Shown piece by piece: positions 59,392-64,000 of a stretch of DNA of 64,000 nt; the first letter of the stretch is position 1, and each line of letters starts with the position of its first letter. The notes beneath the pieces are model-generated. The model searched no databases. It worked only from the letters and a program-made list of their open reading frames with translations, and was not told the origin of the DNA. Where the stretch lies: positions 122,846,269 through 122,910,268 of the forward strand of contig NC_133534.1 in NCBI RefSeq assembly GCF_048544455.1. Direction: 5' to 3'. Position numbers and translations under genes: made by a program. The stretch is from Silene latifolia. Lineage: Eukaryota; Streptophyta; Magnoliopsida; Caryophyllales; Caryophyllaceae.

Positions 59392-61023
59392 AAAATCCAA
59401 AAACATGTATTTCTTTTTCATTCCTACTCCTACATGTACATTGAGGACAATGTCCAAAATAAAGTAGGGGATGGGAATTTATATTCCAAAAATTCATAAA
59501 AATTGAAAATTTTCGAAAAATCACAAAAATATGTTCTTTAATTTCATAAAAACAAAAACCATAAAAATTTGAAAAATTTAAAAATCCAAAAACTTGTTCA
59601 TTTCCTTTGTAGTGTAGTCTTGTATATATTGTGTTTGTTCATCCTTGTTCACATTGATTGACTACGCCACATCCGAGACATGAGGATATTGAAGACCGCA
59701 TGGTATGATCTTTCCAATCTCCTTTTTCCTCTTTATGTTAATGACTATGTGGCTTTATTTTGATTGATGCGGTATAACAATGTGAATTTAGGACTTGCAT
59801 TTAGTTTATTTGTCATATTAGTTGGTAGAATCATTTGCATTAGGATGTATAAATGTTAGTTGCATCATGGCATGTAGTTTGCATGTTTAGAAAAATTTTG
59901 TGAAACCGTCTATTTGGGAAGCTTGACAAGTGTATATAGGCCCTAGTAGATGCTTTTTGTTCTTAAGACTTTGCTTGTTAGAATGCTTGTAAAACACCCT
60001 AGGATGTGTCATGCTAGTATCCTTTGACCCATGGATTAAGGCCTAGTCAAGAGTACCTTGTGGTGTGATAACTCCTTGGCTACCGTTTATTCCAAGGTGA
60101 CCCTTGAAACCATGCAACCATCATTCATCCATATTCTACCATACATTTTGTCATCAAAGGGAATGGGCACAAAAACAAAAAGAAATCAATTTGAGTTCAA
60201 TGAAATGAAAAGTGAAAGAAAGTTTGCAAAATGCATCAAAAGAAAAGAGGAGCAAAAATAGACTCCTAAAGCTTCAAAAATAAGGCACCCTCCCTACATA
60301 TGGGGTGACTTTGAAAATGTTCAAAAAGAAATGCAAAGAAAAGTTGAAAGTTGTCAAGTGTTGAAAAGCCAAAAATCAAAAAGAAATGGCAAAAAGAAAG
60401 TGTTCTCAAATGTTATATGCCACAAGAAATTGGGGGGAAAAACAAAAACAAAAGCAAACTCCCAAATGAAACTCAAATACTATCGATCCCTTTTCCATCT
60501 TATCCATTTTTGTGCATGGTAGAGAGGGGACGACCCTTATTCTTGTCTAGGCAAGAGGGGGAATTCCGCGATCCTCCAGTGTTTCTAACACCATAGGGAG
60601 TCTACTCTTGACAAAAGCATTTAACGATTGAGGACAAAGGTACCCTAGCTTGACACAATTTGGAGGTGATTTATTGGTATCCTTCTAGGCTTAGTAGTTT
60701 GAAAAAATTGCATCTATGAAGGAATGTGTACCCTTGAATTGCTTCCCTTGTAGATAATTTCCGCCACTTAGATGAGGAAAGTGGCTATTCTTTTGTAGAT
60801 GCATCCATTACTTGATTTTGTGTGCTTTAATGTTTGGATGTGTCGCCATTTTGGCAAGATCCACCTTGCCTTGCAAGAAGGCATCCTACCTCATGGTTGT
60901 CTTGTTGTGAGTTGAAGGGGCGGAGTGAGACCCGCTAATTGTCTCATATCGGTTATGTTATTAGGTTAGTTTAAATAAAGGTCTAGTTTTTGTCACCTCT
61001 TTACTCGGGACGAGTAAAGGTTC
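59008..61023 (+). other. Noncoding 3' region of array unit 2
   Basis: As in unit 1: polypurine-like tract near 59200, 32 A at 59357-59388, hairpin at 59438-59453. Confidence 0.7.
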
Positions 61024-61037
61024 GGTTTGGGGATATT

Positions 61038-62891
61038 TGATGTGACCATAATTAGCGCACATTTAGTCCCCTAATTGAGCCTATTTTGCATACTATTATA
61101 GCATTTCATGGCCATTTTATCCGTCAAAACCTTCCTATTTGCTTTTCTATCGAATTTCATATGTTTTGTAGAAAAGGAGATAATAAGGCGGAAATTCCCG
61201 TCTTTCGTGCATATTTGGAAGCTTATTGATGATATTAGATGGACTAGTATGAAGAGGAGGCAAGAATGATGACCAATGATGTAGGAATAAAGAGTATAAA
61301 GAAGGGTCATAAGGTTTAAAGCAAGGAGGAAAAGCAAGGAAGGCATTGCATGAAGAAATCGCTCGAAACGCAAACCAAGGGTTGCTCCTTTGGCTCTGAA
61401 AATATGCTAGATGGAACGGCGTCGAAAAAACAAGCGATCTAGGCTTTTGAATCACTCCAATAGGAGTCCGGATGAGAAAATGACGTCTGTTTTACAATCC
61501 GAGCTCAAACAAAGATGCTGTACAAGAATCCGCGCGTCCCGCGCTGAAGACGCTCGGATTGCCCTACAATCCGCTCGGATTGCTCTGAATCCGCTCGGAT
61601 TCTCCCACTACAATCCGAGCGTCTTGCTCCAAATCCGCTCGGATTCCCCTGCTACAATCCGCCCGTCCCGAGGCTAATCCGCTCGGATTCCTTTCCAGTG
61701 ATTTTCGTGTTCTTCAAGCTCCGTGAGAGAAGCCCTTCTCTCAGAAAATACCGGAGTCTCCTTGCTCAACTTAAAAAGTGTAATTACTAGTTTAGCCCTT
61801 AGTTAACCCTAATGCATCCTCCCTAATTTTCACTATAAATACCCCATTTGTAATAATCAAACCATCAAATTTTATTAGATTAGAAATTCCTCTTAGATTA
61901 GATTAGGAGTAGATTAGAATAGATTAATCTCAATCTTTCCACACAAATTACACATTAATCTCTCCTTAATTATTGTTCAAGTTTATTATTCAAGTTTATT
62001 ATTCAAGTTTATTATTGGGTAATTGAAGATTATTGGGTTATTATTGGGAGATTGACAACCTTCCATCAATCATCAATTTCTTCTATTATTCTTTGCATTA
62101 TTATTTTGGAATCTCCATAGGTATAATTCTCTTAATCCCTTCTTAATTATTGTTAATTACTTTCATTTATTCATCATGTTTCATTATGTTAGTATGATTG
62201 ACAACCTTATTAACATGTTAAACTTGATCATTAGTAAGTAGTTACTTAGCTAGGATTAATGGGTAATTAGGGGAAACCAACATGGGGAATGATTCATGCT
62301 TAAATTAATATGCTTTCATGGTTTATTTGCTTGCTTGTTTTGATCTCAACTCATGCACATGTTATTTTTGATGAAATGCTAAGCCTATGAATCCTTGCAT
62401 TTACTACCATCTCATTAGACCATTAGACCATAACCCAACTCGAGTCTCATTAGACCATGCATGTTGTTGAGTAGGGAAGACTAAGTCGACTTGTAGGTGT
62501 TGTACAATCTAATCGATTCGGCTCCGGGACCCAAACTTTCCTAGGATTGTAAGATATAACCCAACTCAATCCATCACAACAATAATTGCTTGCTTATAAT
62601 TTGAGAACATGTTTGTATGATCAATTCCCATGATTCCCCTATGACCCCATGATATCCTAGCATTTTTAATCAATTGTTTACATCTTTCCTTTTGTTGCTT
62701 GTTTATTGCTTCTATTAGATTAGAATCATCAACCCATTATAATTGTGACAACCCCAAGCATAACCATAATTAGATTGAATAATTTGAGTAACCACCGTCC
62801 CATGGATCGACCTCGACTTACCGCTAACTAGTTGTATGTTGAGTATTATAAATGTGTTTGATTGGATGAGTGACGACATCGTTCCACATCA
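61038..62891 (+). repeat. LTR3 of the array
   Basis: 1854 bp. It has three copies of the TTCAAGTTTATTA-type unit near 61977, where LTR1 and LTR2 have two. Followed by TSD CTAAT at 62892-62896. Confidence 0.93.
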
Positions 62892-62896
62892 CTAAT

Positions 62897-63513
62897 AGAG
62901 CGCGACTAGCATGATAGTTCTCAAATTTCCTTCCGGAAATCGCCTCCCAAAGAGGGTCGGGGTCATACTTGCCAACATTCTTGAAATAACTCGGTGAATC
63001 ACTAAGACCCAATGCTTTACCCATTTCCTCAAAGGAGATGCGCCTACTAACATTAGCTAGGCGGAACTCCATGTTTTCCCTGGTCTCTACCTTATTGACT
63101 TTCAAAGAACTCAAGAATTCTAAGGTAAGGGAGGGATATGTCAATTCTTTTGTTGTAAACAATTTCTCCAACCCCATGGCTTTAAAGAAGGCTCTAGTTT
63201 GCTCAAGGACACCTTACTTATCTAAGGCATCTTCATAAATAAACTTGGTGGATAGAAATGATTTTCTAGCAAACTTGGCAAAACTGTCCCTATGGGATTT
63301 GGAAATGAAAATTACCTCCGGATAGTTCGAAAGTTGAGCAATTTCCGGAGTAGTAGATGTTGTTGCTTCCATGGGAGGTTGTTCTTGTTTCACTTCTAAG
63401 TTTGAGCTAGCTACCACCATAGCCAATGAGGCTTTCTTTGCTTGAAGGCTCTTTTGTCTTGTTGAGAGTGCCTTTGCCTTTGGTGCCTTTGTTGCTCCTT
63501 TTGTCTTTACCAT
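62897..63513 (-). pseudogene. ORF1-like pseudogene of B3, N-terminal half
   Basis: ATG at 63513 (MVKTKGATKAPKAK). The frame runs parallel to B1 ORF1 but has a stop near 63215, where B1 reads DKLGV and this copy has TAA after DK. It resumes at 63177 with EFRLANVSRRISFEEM. It is split at 62892-62896 by the array and continues at 51019. Confidence 0.82.
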
Positions 63514-63855
63514 TGATGCTTGAACCAAGAAAAGAGTAAAAATCTTCAATTTCAAAGTGTACCCAAATCGATTTTAAGATGAAAGGCTTTGCCTTTATAA
63601 ATTCAAAAATCGACTCAAAGGTTGAAGATTTTGTTGCTTGGTTTGATTTTTGTTGAAAGAGGAGTGATTAATTTTTGTTAAAAGGATGTTTTGATTTGAT
63701 TTTGATGAATGTATTTGAGGAAATCTTGTTTTTGTGATGGAGAGGATGAGGGTTTTGAGTATTGGGGTTTACGGGTAGTGTTTGGAATAAAGGAATGAAG
63801 AAATGAATGTGGGAGGGGGTTTATAATGAACCCGAAATATTTGAAATGTAGGGGG

Positions 63856-63996
63856 AAGAGGCGGCTTTCCTTCGGGACGCCCAGATTCTGTCTGTTCTGG
63901 GTTGGGAAATTCTCGCCTAAAGATGGGCGGATTCTAGCAAAGACGGGCGGATTTAAAAATGCGGGACGAGCGTCTTTCAGAGAAGACGGGCGGATT
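63856..63996. promoter_or_regulatory. Palindromic module array upstream of B3 ORF1-like gene
   Basis: Modules centred near 63861, 63880.5, 63926.5, 63946.5, 63969.5 and 63989.5, reproducing the 20, 46, 20, 23-24, 20 pattern of B1. The rest lies past the window end. Confidence 0.5.
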
Positions 63997-64000
63997 CCTT

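Larger units (their letters stand above)
51025..62891 (+). mobile_element. Three-LTR tandem array of a gag-only family B derivative
   Basis: Order: LTR1 (51025-52864), internal 1 (52865-56035), LTR2 (56036-57863), internal 2 (57864-61037), LTR3 (61038-62891). The two 5.0-kb repeats are almost identical. A single TSD, CTAAT, bounds the whole (51020-51024 and 62892-62896), so one insertion was later expanded, most simply by unequal recombination between LTRs. Each internal region has one long frame and a 2-kb 3' region; no protease, RT or integrase is present. Confidence 0.93.
62897..64000 (-). mobile_element. B3 family B element, central part
   Basis: Continuation of B3 right of the array. 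Gag-pro and the 5' LTR would lie beyond the window end. Confidence 0.88.

Overview
This window is plant nuclear DNA made almost entirely of nested LTR retrotransposons. I find no host gene, rRNA, intact tRNA gene or CRISPR array. The evidence for a plant is Ty3/gypsy elements of the Athila/Tat type: 1.4-1.85 kb LTRs, primer-binding sites complementary to the 3' end of plant tRNA-Asp, gag with a CCHC knuckle, a protease with the ALCDLGAS active-site block, an ATHILA ORF1-like gene and an FMDD reverse transcriptase. A decayed Ty1/copia element is also present. The species cannot be named from the sequence.

Layout. 1-4756: minus-strand element 1 (family A'), with RNase H, RT, protease and a gag remnant, then PBS and 5' LTR. 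4757-25925: a segmental tandem array of about 5.7 kb units. Each unit carries a family B LTR (minus) and a family A insertion (plus) at one identical target site. One unit has a solo LTR (8032-9532); the next has the full element A2 (13713-22133, no pol). 23735-34558: B1, a complete minus-strand element (TSD AAGAG) with gag-pro and an ORF1-like gene but no pol. 34564-39791: decayed Ty1/copia into which B1 inserted. 39792-44746: 3' half of plus-strand element B2. 44750-46047: solo copia LTR (TSD CATAC). 46053-46366: remnant of an A'-type 5' LTR, PBS and gag start. 46367-51019 and 62897-64000: minus-strand element B3. It is split by 51025-62891, a plus-strand array LTR-internal-LTR-internal-LTR (one TSD pair, CTAAT) whose two internal regions each encode an intact 345-residue acidic, gag-derived protein.

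Most unusual signal. Three LTR families carry 14-bp inverted modules with a CG-NN-CG core, arranged in pairs about two DNA helical turns apart. Family B LTRs carry eight modules with centres alternating 20 and 24 bp. Family A carries CGATCG pairs 21 bp apart in LTRs, gag and 3' region. Element 1 carries eight in the LTR and eight inside the gag reading frame, spaced 21 or 30 bp. A second module array lies upstream of the ORF1-like gene in B1 and B3, suggesting a private promoter for that gene.

How the parts fit. Only element 1 has RT and RNase H, and these are broken. A2, B1 and the 51-63 kb array lack pol and would have depended on proteins supplied in trans. Nesting gives relative ages: copia and B2 are older, B1 and B3 inserted later, and the three-LTR array inside B3 is among the youngest.
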